Notes: generated from the letters alone by a model not told the origin. Shown: positions 35,123 to 43,467, counted from the first letter of the stretch. The stretch: DNA of 64,000 nt from DASXRA01 sp036506155 (GCA_036506155.1 DASXSF010000105.1:62001-126000); one strand, 5' to 3'. Numbers and translations are program-made.

Positions 35123-35149
35123 ATGACGAGCTCGTCATGTTCCCGTCAT
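35123..35149. promoter_or_regulatory. Palindrome and 11-bp phased half-sites in the divergent copCD / response regulator promoter region
   Basis: A perfect 16-bp palindrome ATGACGAGCTCGTCAT (35123-35138) is followed by another GTCAT at 35145. This gives ATGAC, GTCAT, GTCAT at exact 11-bp steps. The architecture TGACGA-NN-TCGTCA resembles a GC-rich form of the E. coli CusR box (TGACAA-NN-TTGTCA). It lies in the 227-bp gap between divergent copC-copD and the response regulator gene. Confidence 0.65.
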
Positions 35150-35308
35150 AGTTTTCGGATAGGCCGAGTCAAACCGGCCAATTCGCCGGCAAATTCTCGC
35201 CGACACGTCAGCTTCTGCTTGCGCCGCCTGTACTTAAGCTTTACACATGTAGGGCGGCGTGACCGAGCCGGGACCTGGCGGGGGGAGTCGCGCGCAGCGG
35301 GGGACCTG

Positions 35309-35974
35309 ATGACACGCATGCTTGTCGTAGACGACGAGCAACGGATCTGCCGATTCGTCGCGCGCGCATTGGAAGCGTGTGGGTACCGCGTCGACATGGT
35401 GGCTGACGGCACGGACGCGCTGCGGGCGATCGAGGCCAATGACTATGCCGTGATCATCCTCGATCTATTGCTGCCGGGCATGGACGGCTACGAGGTGCTG
35501 CGCCGCATCGTCGATGCTGATCCCGCGCAGCGGGTGCTGGTGCTCTCGGCCGTCGGCGACGTCGAGTCACGAGTGCGCTGTCTGCGTATCGGCGCCGTCG
35601 ACTACCTAGCCAAACCGTTCGCCATCGCCGAGTTGGTCGAGCGGGTCAAGCGGCGCGTCGACGAGCACTTCGGACCCACGACGTCGCGGTGGCTCGATGC
35701 CGGCGGGGTGCGGCTCGACCTGCAGCGCCGCCAGCTTCGTTTCGGCGACCGGGTGATCGCCCTGTCGCAACGGGAGTTCATCCTGCTCAGCCACCTGATG
35801 CGCCACGCCGGCGAGGTGTGCCCGCGCGACCAGTTACTCGCCGAGGTTTGGGGGTATTCGTTCGACCCGGGCAGCAACGTCGTCGACGTCTGTGTGCGGC
35901 GGTTGCGCTCGAAGCTGGAGAAGGAACTCATCGAGACGGTCCGCAATGTGGGCTACTGCTTCGTCGCGAGCTGA
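35309..35974 (+). CDS. OmpR-family response regulator
   Basis: 221 residues. Receiver domain 1-115 with MLVVDDEQ, phosphoacceptor Asp in VIILDLLLPGMDGYE, and the conserved Lys in DYLAKPF. The C-terminal winged helix (about 125-221) has IALSQREFILLSHLMRHAGE, VWGYSFDPGSNVVDVCVRRL and ETVRNVGYCF. Start ATG at 35309, preceded by GGGGGA. It overlaps the kinase gene by 29 bp and is divergent from copC-copD. The half-sites in the shared promoter and before the giant-protein operon are its likely targets, making copper or oxidative stress a plausible signal. Confidence 0.9.
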   Translation: MTRMLVVDDEQRICRFVARALEACGYRVDMVADGTDALRAIEANDYAVIILDLLLPGMDGYEVLRRIVDADPAQRVLVLSAVGDVESRVRCLRIGAVDYLAKPFAIAELVERVKRRVDEHFGPTTSRWLDAGGVRLDLQRRQLRFGDRVIALSQREFILLSHLMRHAGEVCPRDQLLAEVWGYSFDPGSNVVDVCVRRLRSKLEKELIETVRNVGYCFVAS

Positions 35975-37076
35975 CCGCAGGCTGTTGGGCGCCACGGGTT
36001 CGCCGTCAACTGACCACCTGCTGTTCGGCGCCTGGATTGCTTTCGCGGCCGTTAATGTCGTCGCCATGTTCCTGCTGCCGGGCAAGGAGACGGTGCCGTT
36101 CCATTTCGTGTGGATCAGCCTGTCAATTGTCTACGGCCTGCAATCGTGGTCGCTCACCCGGACCTATCTCGTCCTCGCCGTCGTCGGAATCGTCACTGGC
36201 GTCGCCCTGATACGCCACGTTCAGAACCATGTGATCGGCTGGGAGGAGACGACCGAGGTTCCGTTGATGAGCCTGGTATTCCTCGCGATGGTGTGGCACG
36301 TGCGCAGGCGTAGCGCCGCCAACCTGGAGGCGCGCGCCCTCGCCGAGAGCGAACGCCGGATGCGTGATGGGCAGCGGCGATTTGTACGATTCGCGTCCCA
36401 TGAGCTGCGCACGCCGCTGACCGTTGCCCGCGGATACACCGAACTGATCCGCGACGCGCACATCGACCCCCAGGTCGGCGAGGACGCCGCGGTCGTGCTC
36501 GACGAGCTCGCCAAGCTGGAGCGAATCGCGGAGCGGCTGCTCACCCTGGCCAAGGTCGAGGAGCCGTCGCAGCTGCGGCCCGCACCGGTGGATCTGGACG
36601 CGCTTCTCCATCGGACGATCAAACGGTGGCGGCCGACCGCTAGCCGGCAGTGGTTGATCCACAGCCAGGCCGGAAGGATCGTCGCGGACGCGGAACGCCT
36701 GGAAGCCGCGCTGGACAGCTTACTCGAGAACGCCGTCCGCTATACCGAAGACGGCGGGCGTATCGAGCTCTCTGCCTGGCACCAGAACGGCCACGTGGTG
36801 ATTGTGGTGCGCGACGACGGGCTGGGTATCGCGATCGACGACCTCAATTTCGTCTTCGAAGGCTTTCACAGTGGCTCGATCCGTGGCGGCACGGGGATGG
36901 GTCTGGCGATCGTCGCTGCTGTCGTGCACTCGCACGGTGGCACTGTTGACGCCGAGAACCTCGACGGCGGCGGTGCGCAGTTCACGCTGCGCCTACCTGC
37001 GCCAGCCGGCCCGAACGGCCGGGCCGCCCTCGTCGCCCCGGCGACCTACCCGAAGAAGACCTCGGCCTCGGCATAG
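35946..37076 (+). CDS. Sensor histidine kinase with four membrane helices
   Basis: About 376 residues. Four closely spaced helices (LFGAWIAFAAVNVVAMFLL; HFVWISLSIVYGLQSW; TYLVLAVVGIVTGVAL; PLMSLVFLAMVWHV) leave almost no extracellular sensor domain. The kinase core has the H-box RFASHELRTPLTVARGY, N-box LLENAVRYTEDGG, VRDDGLGIA and GGTGMGLAIVAAVV. With so little exposed sequence, sensing is probably within the membrane or through a partner. ATG at 35946 inside the regulator gene is the best start available. Its 3' end overlaps the convergent pfkA by 31 bp. Confidence 0.88.
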   Translation: MWATASSRADRRLLGATGSPSTDHLLFGAWIAFAAVNVVAMFLLPGKETVPFHFVWISLSIVYGLQSWSLTRTYLVLAVVGIVTGVALIRHVQNHVIGWEETTEVPLMSLVFLAMVWHVRRRSAANLEARALAESERRMRDGQRRFVRFASHELRTPLTVARGYTELIRDAHIDPQVGEDAAVVLDELAKLERIAERLLTLAKVEEPSQLRPAPVDLDALLHRTIKRWRPTASRQWLIHSQAGRIVADAERLEAALDSLLENAVRYTEDGGRIELSAWHQNGHVVIVVRDDGLGIAIDDLNFVFEGFHSGSIRGGTGMGLAIVAAVVHSHGGTVDAENLDGGGAQFTLRLPAPAGPNGRAALVAPATYPKKTSASA

Positions 37077-38071
37077 AGCTCCGGCTTGACGACCTTGAGC
37101 TCGGTCGTCGCGTCGACCAGCGGCACCCGGACTATGTCGGTGCCGCGCAGGGCTACCATCGTGCCCCACTCACCGGCGTGAACCGCGTCGACGGCGTGCA
37201 GCCCGAACCGCGTGGCCAGCACCCGGTCGAACGCAGTGGGCGTCCCTCCTCGCTGGATGTGACCCAGCACCGTGGTACGCGCCTCCTTGCCGGTGCGGTT
37301 CTCGATCTCCGACGCCAGCCAGTCCCCGATGCCGCCGAGGCGCACGTGCCCGAACGCGTCGAGGCCCTTGTCCAGGCGGATGTTCTCGCCGCTGTCCGGC
37401 ATCGCCCCTTCAGCGGCCACGATGATCGGCGCGTAGTGCGACTGGAAACGGCTCTCGACCAACGCACAGACCCGTTCGATCGAGAACGGCTGCTCCGGGA
37501 TGAGGATCACGTTGGCGCCGCCGGCCATGCCGGCGTGCAGGGCGATCCAGCCGGCGTGGCGGCCCATGACCTCGACGATCAGTGCCCGGTGATGCGACTC
37601 CGCCGTGGTGTGCAGCCGGTCGATCGCCTCCATGGCGATGTTGACCGCAGTGTCGAAGCCGAATGTGTAGTCCGTGGCGTTGAGATCGTTGTCGATCGTC
37701 TTCGGAACGCCGATCACGTTGACGCCCAACTCGGCAAGCCGCGTCGCCACGCCGAGGGTGTCCTCGCCGCCGATCGCGAGCAGGGCGTCGACGCCGAGCT
37801 CGTGCAGGTTGGCCCGGACGCGGTCGACGCCGTCGTCGACCTTCAACGGGTTGGTGCGCGACGTGCCCAGGATCGTGCCGCCGCGCGGCAGGATGCCCCG
37901 TACCTCAGGGATGCCGAGCGGCCCGGTCAGCTTCTCCAGCGGCCCCTTCCACCCGTCGCGGAAGCCGACGAACTCGTACCCGTACACGCCGATGCCCTTT
38001 CGCACGACGGCGCGGATCACCGCGTTCAGCCCCGGGCAGTCACCGCCACCGGTGAGCACTCCGACGCGCAT
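37046..38071 (-). CDS. pfkA: 6-phosphofructokinase with pyrophosphate-type active-site residues
   Basis: A 341-residue group III PfkA. GVLTGGGDCPGLNAVI, LPRGGTILGTSRTNP, the catalytic IDND in GVPKTIDNDLNATD, and the MGRHAGW substrate motif are all present. Residue 104 is Asp (GGEDT) and residue 124 Lys (PKTIDND). In studied enzymes Gly104 goes with ATP use and Asp104 plus Lys124 with pyrophosphate use, as in the Amycolatopsis methanolica enzyme. So PPi-dependent, possibly reversible, fructose 6-phosphate phosphorylation is predicted. ATG preceded by GAGAGGAG. Monocistronic in appearance. Confidence 0.9.
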   Translation of the reverse strand: MRVGVLTGGGDCPGLNAVIRAVVRKGIGVYGYEFVGFRDGWKGPLEKLTGPLGIPEVRGILPRGGTILGTSRTNPLKVDDGVDRVRANLHELGVDALLAIGGEDTLGVATRLAELGVNVIGVPKTIDNDLNATDYTFGFDTAVNIAMEAIDRLHTTAESHHRALIVEVMGRHAGWIALHAGMAGGANVILIPEQPFSIERVCALVESRFQSHYAPIIVAAEGAMPDSGENIRLDKGLDAFGHVRLGGIGDWLASEIENRTGKEARTTVLGHIQRGGTPTAFDRVLATRFGLHAVDAVHAGEWGTMVALRGTDIVRVPLVDATTELKVVKPELYAEAEVFFG

Positions 38072-38104
38072 GCCAGCTCCTCTCGTTGCGTAGCCGCAGC
38101 GAGC

Positions 38105-38593
38105 CTAGCCTGGCAATGTCATGCCCTGGATCGCCCGCCAGCGCACGAGGTTGTGCCGCGCGTCGACGAGGGCGTCGTGCTGGTCGTCCGGCGGCTCAGG
38201 CAACACCGGGCAGCCAGCGTCCTCCCACCGCTGTCGTAACTCGTGGGTGAATCGCGGGACGTGCCTGGGCAGAGCGCGCATGTCCCCCCACAGCTGCACC
38301 AGCGCCACGTGGTCGTAGGCCGCCATCCATGCCCACAGCTCGATCTGCTCACCGGCGGCAGTCATGAAGGCGAGCAGGTCGGCGCGGATCTGCTCCCGGC
38401 TGCGCCATACCGGGTCGGCAGGCGGCGGCAGCTGTGAAAGCACGTTCCGGCGCACCCAGGTGATCGCCCGGCTGCCGTCGAACTCTGTCGAGACCGCGTA
38501 GAACTCGTGGCCGGTCTCGTCCACCATTCCGATCGAAACGAGGTCGATCGTGCGACCGTCCTCGATGAATTCGCAGTCGTAGAAGAACCGCAC
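38105..38593 (-). CDS. 3'-5' exoribonuclease, Rv2179c family
   Basis: 162 residues with the DEDD nuclease start VRFFYDCEFIEDGRTIDLVS (Asp and Glu of the first motif), and later LLAFMTAAGEQIELWAWMAAYD and HDALVDARHNL (the last acidic and His residues). The M. tuberculosis homologue Rv2179c is a 3'-5' exoribonuclease related to RNase T. The GTG at 38593 with AAGGA just upstream starts the conserved fold; reading further upstream only runs into the 126-bp repeats. Start-to-repeat distance is 12 bp, so its promoter must lie in or beyond the repeat array. Confidence 0.85.
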   Translation of the reverse strand: MRFFYDCEFIEDGRTIDLVSIGMVDETGHEFYAVSTEFDGSRAITWVRRNVLSQLPPPADPVWRSREQIRADLLAFMTAAGEQIELWAWMAAYDHVALVQLWGDMRALPRHVPRFTHELRQRWEDAGCPVLPEPPDDQHDALVDARHNLVRWRAIQGMTLPG

Positions 38594-38604
38594 TGTCCTT
38601 ATCC

Positions 38605-38970
38605 CGCCTGCGCGGTGCGCGATCCGGACCACCCGCTTCGCTCGGGCCCGTCTCGCGCGCCGCTCCGCGCCTCCGGCGCGGGCCGCGTCGCGGCGGCGGG
38701 GCTCTTCGCGCGAGCGCACTGACTCATCCCCGCCTGCGCGGTGCGCGATCCGGACCACCCGCTTCGCTCGGGCCCGTCTCGCCCGCCGCTCCACGCCTCC
38801 GGCGCCCGCCGCGTCGCGGCGGCGGGGCTCTTCGCGCGAGCGCACTGACTCATCCCCGCCTGCACGGTGCGCGATCCGGACCACCCGCTTCGCTCGGGCC
38901 CGTCTCGCCCGCCGCTCCGCGCCTCCGGCGCAGGCCGCGTCGCGGCGGCGGGGCTCTTCGCGCGAGCGCT
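38605..38970. repeat. Tandem repeat of a 126-bp unit, 2.9 copies
   Basis: Three near-identical units begin at 38605, 38731 and 38857 (CGCCTGCRCGGTGCGCGATC); the last stops at about 38970. Period 126 is a multiple of three and every frame stays largely open, which creates spurious reading frames. The block fills most of the 442-bp gap between the exoribonuclease and plsC genes (38594-39035). The rest (38971-39035) has nothing recognisable apart from a further GAGCGCTCAT-like core. Confidence 0.9.
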
Positions 38971-39035
38971 CATCGCCCTGTGGTTGCGTCTCTCGTGGCC
39001 GGGTCCCGCTATGCCGGGGCTAGCGCTCATCCCGC

Positions 39036-39788
39036 TCAGCTGGCTCGCTTGGTCGGAACCCGATCAGCGGCTTCGCGGACCTCGACGCGTGACCCGAACG
39101 TGAGGCCGCGGCCCTGCGCGGCCTTCACCTTGGCCGCGTACACGTCGACGTACTCCTGCCCAGAGAGCAGCATCAGCTCGTACATGATCTCGTCCGTCAT
39201 GGATCGCTCGACGAACCGATCACCGGCCATGCCCTCGTACCGCGAGAAGTCCAGCGGCTTGCCGAACCGGACGCCGGGGCGCGGGCGCAGCCGCGGGAAG
39301 CGGCGCCCGGTCGGCTGAATCTTGTCCGTGTTGACCATGACGCACGGAATCACCGGAACCCCGGCCTCCAGCGCCATGCGGGCCACGCCGGTCTTCCCGC
39401 GGTAGAGCCTGCCATCCGGCGAGCGGGTGCCCTCGGGGTAGATGCCGAGCAGCTTGCCTTCCCGCAGCACGCGCACTCCCGTGGTAAGCGCCGCGCGGGC
39501 CGCGTCGGGGTCGTCGCGATCGATCGGCACCTGGCCGGCGCCGGAGAAGAAGGCGCGGGAGGCCCAGCCGCGCAGCCCTGGGGTGGTGAAGTACTCCGCC
39601 TTGGCGAGGAACGTGACCCTGCGCGGCACCATCACCGGCATGAAGAACGAGTCGGAGAACGACAGGTGGTTGCTGGCCAGGATCGCAGCGCCGTGTCGCG
39701 GGATGTTCTCGCGCCCCTCGGTCCACGGCCGCCAGATCAGTCGCAGGAACGGACCGATGAAGACGAACTTCACCAGCCAATAGCCCAC
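39036..39788 (-). CDS. plsC: 1-acyl-sn-glycerol-3-phosphate acyltransferase (PlsC family)
   Basis: About 250 residues, membrane-associated, forming phosphatidic acid from lysophosphatidic acid and an acyl donor. Acyltransferase motifs: LASNHLSFSDSFFM (HX4D), GQVPIDRDD, LGIYPEGTRSPDGRLYRGKTG-type motif III (in two parts), and GVPVIPCVMVN. GTG at 39788 follows GGGAGGCG; the long upstream extension is non-conserved. It corresponds to Rv2182c. Divergent from the esterase gene with 141 bp between, which contain a 14-bp palindrome. Confidence 0.87.
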   Translation of the reverse strand: MGYWLVKFVFIGPFLRLIWRPWTEGRENIPRHGAAILASNHLSFSDSFFMPVMVPRRVTFLAKAEYFTTPGLRGWASRAFFSGAGQVPIDRDDPDAARAALTTGVRVLREGKLLGIYPEGTRSPDGRLYRGKTGVARMALEAGVPVIPCVMVNTDKIQPTGRRFPRLRPRPGVRFGKPLDFSRYEGMAGDRFVERSMTDEIMYELMLLSGQEYVDVYAAKVKAAQGRGLTFGSRVEVREAADRVPTKRAS

Positions 39789-39815
39789 CCACGCCTCCCT
39801 TCGAACCCCCGGTTT

Positions 39816-39829
39816 TGTCTGAGCAGACA
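39816..39829. promoter_or_regulatory. 14-bp palindrome between plsC and the esterase gene
   Basis: TGTCTGAGCAGACA is a perfect 6-2-6 inverted repeat in the divergent promoter region, 28 bp upstream of plsC and 100 bp upstream of the esterase. It is a candidate repressor operator; the regulator is unknown. Confidence 0.4.
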
Positions 39830-39929
39830 GTAGTGCCACCGTGTCGCTCGGTCCACCGGTGCCTAGCGCTCGCCGAAGCCGGGCGGTGACGGGCATGATG
39901 AAGCGTCGCGTCCCGAATTGAGGTGAAGC

Positions 39930-40694
39930 ATGATCGTCCTGCCCGGCGCGGAGCCGTACGCCGCCGACCGAGGGCCGGTCGGGGTGGTGCTCAGCCACGG
40001 CTTCACCGCCACTCCGCGCAGCCTACGGCCCTGGGCCGAATACCTCGCCGCGGCCGGCTGCACGGTGCGGCTGCCGCGGCTGCCGGGCCACGGCACCACG
40101 TGGCAGGACGCGAACACGACCCGCTGGCAGGACTGGTACGGCGAGATCCGCCAGGCCTACGAGCAGCTACGAGCCCGTTGCGAGACGATCTTCGCCGCGG
40201 GGCTGTCCATGGGCGGCACCCTCGTCACCCGGCTGGCCGAAGAGGAGGGCAACGGGCTCGCCGGGCTGATCCTGGTCAACCCGTCGTTCGCCACGGAACG
40301 GTTCGACGCCAGATTCGCCCGCTACATCTCCCGACTGATCCGATCGCGCCCCGGATTCGGCAGCGACCTCAAGGCGCCGCACGAGGACACCCTCGGCTAC
40401 GACCGAACCCCGGTGCGCGCATTCGCGTCGCTGCAACGGCTGTGGAGTGTCGTGCGCGCCGACCTGCACCGAATCTCGGCGCCCGTGCTGATGTTCCGCA
40501 GCGTCGAGGACCACGTGGTCGAGCCGCTGTCCGGGGCACTCTTGCTACGCGGCGCCACATCGACAACGGTGCGCGAGGTGCTGCTCGAGAACAGCTACCA
40601 CGTCGCGACCATGGACCACGATGCGCCGCTGATCTTCGAGGGCAGCCTGGCTTTCATCCGCGAGTACGCCGACGTCGTGAGCCGGGCATCGTGA
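39930..40694 (+). CDS. Alpha/beta hydrolase, carboxylesterase/lipase type
   Basis: 254 residues of the Est30-like carboxylesterase group. Oxyanion segment VVLSHGFTATPRSLRPWAE, LPGHGTTWQD, nucleophile Ser in FAAGLSMGGTLV, catalytic Asp in FRSVEDHVV, and His in ENSYHVATMDHD. Short-chain acyl esters or monoacylglycerols are likely substrates, which would suit the neighbouring plsC. ATG preceded by GAGGTGAAGC. Overlaps the next gene by 4 bp. Confidence 0.85.
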   Translation: MIVLPGAEPYAADRGPVGVVLSHGFTATPRSLRPWAEYLAAAGCTVRLPRLPGHGTTWQDANTTRWQDWYGEIRQAYEQLRARCETIFAAGLSMGGTLVTRLAEEEGNGLAGLILVNPSFATERFDARFARYISRLIRSRPGFGSDLKAPHEDTLGYDRTPVRAFASLQRLWSVVRADLHRISAPVLMFRSVEDHVVEPLSGALLLRGATSTTVREVLLENSYHVATMDHDAPLIFEGSLAFIREYADVVSRAS

Positions 40695-41353
40695 CGTATG
40701 ACCCGCACTCCGCCCGCCGCGGCAACGGCCTGTCCGCCGACACCTACGTGCCGCTGGCCGACGTCGATCCCGACGTCGGTGAGCTGTTGCTGGTAGCGCT
40801 GCGCCGGGCGCGCATTCCGGCCTACGTCGAGCCGGCCGCTGAAGCGCCGCTGCGGCGGCTCTTCGTCGCCTCCGCTGACCGCGCCGACGCGCGCACCGTG
40901 GTCGAGGCAGCCACCCGGGGGCCGTTGCTTCCGCTCGACCCGCTCGAAGGCGTCGACACCGACGCCGAGTTCGACGCCCTGGTAGGCGACTGGGACAGCG
41001 ACACGATCAGCGCTGTGCGCTCGGCCGAGCGCGACCTGACTCGCGAGGACGCCGACTGGCGGGCGCGGCTGGAACCCGGCTTTTCGAATAAGTCGGCCGC
41101 CGATGACGAGGAGCACTACATTCCGCCGGCGCCGCCGCCGCTCCCCCGGCTCGCGGCTGCCACGATTTTCGCGTTGATCCTCCTGGCGGTGTCTATCGCC
41201 GTGCTGGCGGTCGGCACCGGCCTCGGTCTGGACAGCGACCTCGCGCTACTGCTCGGCGTCGGCGGCATCCTTACCGGCGCCGGGATGCTGCTCATGCGAT
41301 TGCGCGCACGCCCCCCCGAGGAGGACGACGGCGACGACGGCGCCATCGTCTGA
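40691..41353 (+). CDS. Actinobacterial two-helix membrane protein of unknown function
   Basis: 220 residues. A soluble, acidic N-terminal half (VGELLLVALRRARIPAYVEP; LFVASADRADARTVVEAA) resembles small nucleotide- or peptide-binding domains but is not recognised. Two helices follow near the end (LAAATIFALILLAVSIAVLAVG; LALLLGVGGILTGAGMLLM), then an acidic tail (EEDDGDDG). GTG overlaps the esterase stop (GTGA), so they are co-translated. Similar esterase plus DUF308-like pairs occur in other actinobacteria as far as I recall. Confidence 0.65.
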   Translation: MTYDPHSARRGNGLSADTYVPLADVDPDVGELLLVALRRARIPAYVEPAAEAPLRRLFVASADRADARTVVEAATRGPLLPLDPLEGVDTDAEFDALVGDWDSDTISAVRSAERDLTREDADWRARLEPGFSNKSAADDEEHYIPPAPPPLPRLAAATIFALILLAVSIAVLAVGTGLGLDSDLALLLGVGGILTGAGMLLMRLRARPPEEDDGDDGAIV

Positions 41354-41402
41354 CGTTCGGGGCGTTTCCGGCGACCGAAGCAAGATCACTACACAACGTT
41401 TG

Positions 41403-41424
41403 CCGACACGACACCCAGTGTCGG
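41403..41424. terminator. Short hairpin after the esterase operon
   Basis: CCGACAC (41403-41409) pairs with GTGTCGG (41418-41424) around an 8-nt loop, 50 bp after the membrane-protein stop, without a T-run. It is a weak terminator candidate, also just upstream of the next small gene. Confidence 0.35.
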
Positions 41425-41475
41425 GGGAACGGTCACATGCCGCGCGCACGCTCGCAACGAGGAGGTGGGCGCGAC

Positions 41476-41715
41476 ATGGTGACCGCGGAGGAGACGGTGT
41501 TCATCCTCTGGTGCCGGTTGACCGGGAACGACCCGACGGAGTTCGGCGACGACGAGCGCGAGGCGTTCCTTGCCCGGCCGCAGGTGCCTGACCTTGTGGC
41601 AATCTCCTACCCGGTTCTGCTGGACGCCGGGATCACGGCGGCGCGGCGCGGTTCGCTGCCGCTCGAACGCTGGCTGGGCGCTGTGCGCACGGTCCGGCCG
41701 ACCGTCGGCGCGTAA
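41476..41715 (+). CDS. Small conserved-looking protein of unknown function
   Basis: 79 residues: MVTAEETVFILWCRLTGNDP, then DDEREAFLARPQVPDLVAIS and AARRGSLPLERWLGAVRTV. Amphipathic helical character, codon use like its neighbours, and a GGAGG ribosome site 10 nt upstream support a real gene. An ATG at 41437 after GGGGGAACGG is an alternative start. It lies 72 bp upstream of the REC-reductase gene. No family recognised. Confidence 0.5.
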   Translation: MVTAEETVFILWCRLTGNDPTEFGDDEREAFLARPQVPDLVAISYPVLLDAGITAARRGSLPLERWLGAVRTVRPTVGA

Positions 41716-41787
41716 CACGCTCCGCGCATTACACGCATAGCATGGGCGTATGCCGCTGCCCCTGATCCTCGTCCCATACGCACCGGT

Positions 41788-43467
41788 ATGACGGCCCCCG
41801 GTCAGCAGCAGACCGCCCGTCCGGCCATCGTCACCGTCGACGACGATCCCGGCGTGTCCCGGGCCGTCGCGCGGGATTTGCGGCGGCGCTACGGAGAGCG
41901 GTACCGCATCGTCCGCGCCGACTCCGGCGCCGACGCGCTCGACGCCTTGCGGGAGATGAAGCTGCGCGGCGAGCTGGTCGCGATCATTCTTGCCGACTAC
42001 CGGATGCCGCAGATGAGCGGCATCGAGTTCCTCGAACAGGCCATGGACCTGTACCCGACGACGCGGCGGGTACTGCTCACCGCATACGCCGACACCGGCG
42101 CGGCGATCGACGCGATCAACATCGTCGACCTGGACCACTACTTGCTCAAGCCGTGGGACCCGCCCGAGGAGAAGCTCTATCCGGTCGTCGACTCGTTGCT
42201 CGACGCTTGGCAGGCATCAGACCACCGCCCGGTGCCCGAGACGAAGGTTGTCGGGCATCGCTGGTCGGCCCGGTCGTCGGAGATCCGCGAGTTCCTCGCC
42301 CGCAACCAGGTCCCGTACCGGTGGTACCTGTGCGACGAGCCGGAGGGCGAGCGGTTGCTCGCCGCCGCCGGTGCCGACGACCGGCGGCTGCCTCTCGTGA
42401 TCACCCCGGATGGTGAGACGCTGATCGAGCCCGATGACACCGAACTCGCGAGTCACGTCGGGTTGGCCACCCGCCCGTCCTCGGACTTCTACGACCTGGT
42501 GGTGATCGGCGGCGGTCCGGCCGGACTCGGCGCCGCGGTGTACGGAGCCTCCGAGGGGCTGCGCACGGTACTGGTCGAGCGCACCGCCACGGGCGGGCAG
42601 GCGGGGCAGAGTTCCCGTATCGACAACTACCTGGGCTTTCCGGACGGGGTGTCCGGTGCCCAGCTGACCGACCGGGCGCGCCGGCAGGCGCTGCGCTTCG
42701 GCGCCGAACTGATCACCACGCGCGAGGTCGTCGGGCTCGCGGTCTGCGGCTCGGCGCGCACCGTGACCTTCACCGACGGCACCACGCTCGACGCACACAC
42801 CGTCATCCTCGCCACCGGCGTGAGCTACCGGCAGCTGTCCGCGCCGGGATGCGGTGAGTTCACCGGTCGCGGCGTGTTCTACGGCTCGGCGCTCACCGAG
42901 GCGGCCAGTTGCGCGGGGCGCGACGTGTACATCGTCGGCGGCGCCAACTCGGCGGGCCAGGCGGCGGTGTACCTCGCGCGGCAGGCCCGTTCGGTGACGC
43001 TCGTCGTGCGGGGCAAGTCGCTCGAAGAATCGATGTCCTACTACCTGACACAGCAGATCGCCGCCATCGCCAATATCGCCGTACGCACGTGTACGGAGGT
43101 GGTCGGTGCGCGCGGCACGGAGCACCTGGAGGAACTGACGCTCCGCGACAATGTCACGGGAGCCACGGAAATAGTCCCCACGAAGTGGCTGTTCGTCTTC
43201 ATAGGGGCGGTACCGCACACTGATTGGCTCGACGGCGTGGTCACCCGCGACCCGAAGGGATTCGTGCTCGCCGGCCCCGATCTCACAGTTGAAGGACGGC
43301 CGGCGGGCTGGACGCTCGACCGTCCGCCGTACCACCTGGAGACGAACGTGCCCGGAGTGTTCGTGGCCGGCGACGCCCGCGCCGAGTCGGCCAAACGGGT
43401 CGCCTCGGCAGTCGGCGAAGGCACCATGGCGGTCATGCTCGTCCACCGCTATCTGGAGCGCTTATGA
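41788..43467 (+). CDS. Receiver-glutaredoxin-like-thioredoxin reductase-like fusion protein
   Basis: 559 residues in three parts. Receiver domain about 12-130 (VTVDDDPG, Asp70 in IILADYRMPQMSG, Lys121 in YLLKPWD). A small thioredoxin-fold segment about 155-225 (ARSSEIREFLARNQVPYRWY, RRLPLVITPDGETLIEP). A flavoprotein domain 233-559 like thioredoxin reductase (YDLVVIGGGPAGLGAAVYGA, ATGGQAGQSSRIDNYLGFP, YIVGGANSAGQAAVYLA, GVFVAGDARAES). The redox CxxC of true thioredoxin reductases is missing: the site reads EAASCAGRD with one Cys (376). Co-translated with the cNMP-domain kinase, which probably phosphorylates it. Probably a redox-linked signalling output rather than a disulfide reductase. Confidence 0.85.
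   Translation: MTAPGQQQTARPAIVTVDDDPGVSRAVARDLRRRYGERYRIVRADSGADALDALREMKLRGELVAIILADYRMPQMSGIEFLEQAMDLYPTTRRVLLTAYADTGAAIDAINIVDLDHYLLKPWDPPEEKLYPVVDSLLDAWQASDHRPVPETKVVGHRWSARSSEIREFLARNQVPYRWYLCDEPEGERLLAAAGADDRRLPLVITPDGETLIEPDDTELASHVGLATRPSSDFYDLVVIGGGPAGLGAAVYGASEGLRTVLVERTATGGQAGQSSRIDNYLGFPDGVSGAQLTDRARRQALRFGAELITTREVVGLAVCGSARTVTFTDGTTLDAHTVILATGVSYRQLSAPGCGEFTGRGVFYGSALTEAASCAGRDVYIVGGANSAGQAAVYLARQARSVTLVVRGKSLEESMSYYLTQQIAAIANIAVRTCTEVVGARGTEHLEELTLRDNVTGATEIVPTKWLFVFIGAVPHTDWLDGVVTRDPKGFVLAGPDLTVEGRPAGWTLDRPPYHLETNVPGVFVAGDARAESAKRVASAVGEGTMAVMLVHRYLERL

Noticed and set aside
38594..39030. Repeat-encoded protein or extended exoribonuclease made from three 42-residue units
   Set aside because: All frames of the GC-rich repeat are open; the units are Arg/Ala-rich without fold signs, and the nuclease fold begins at 38593.
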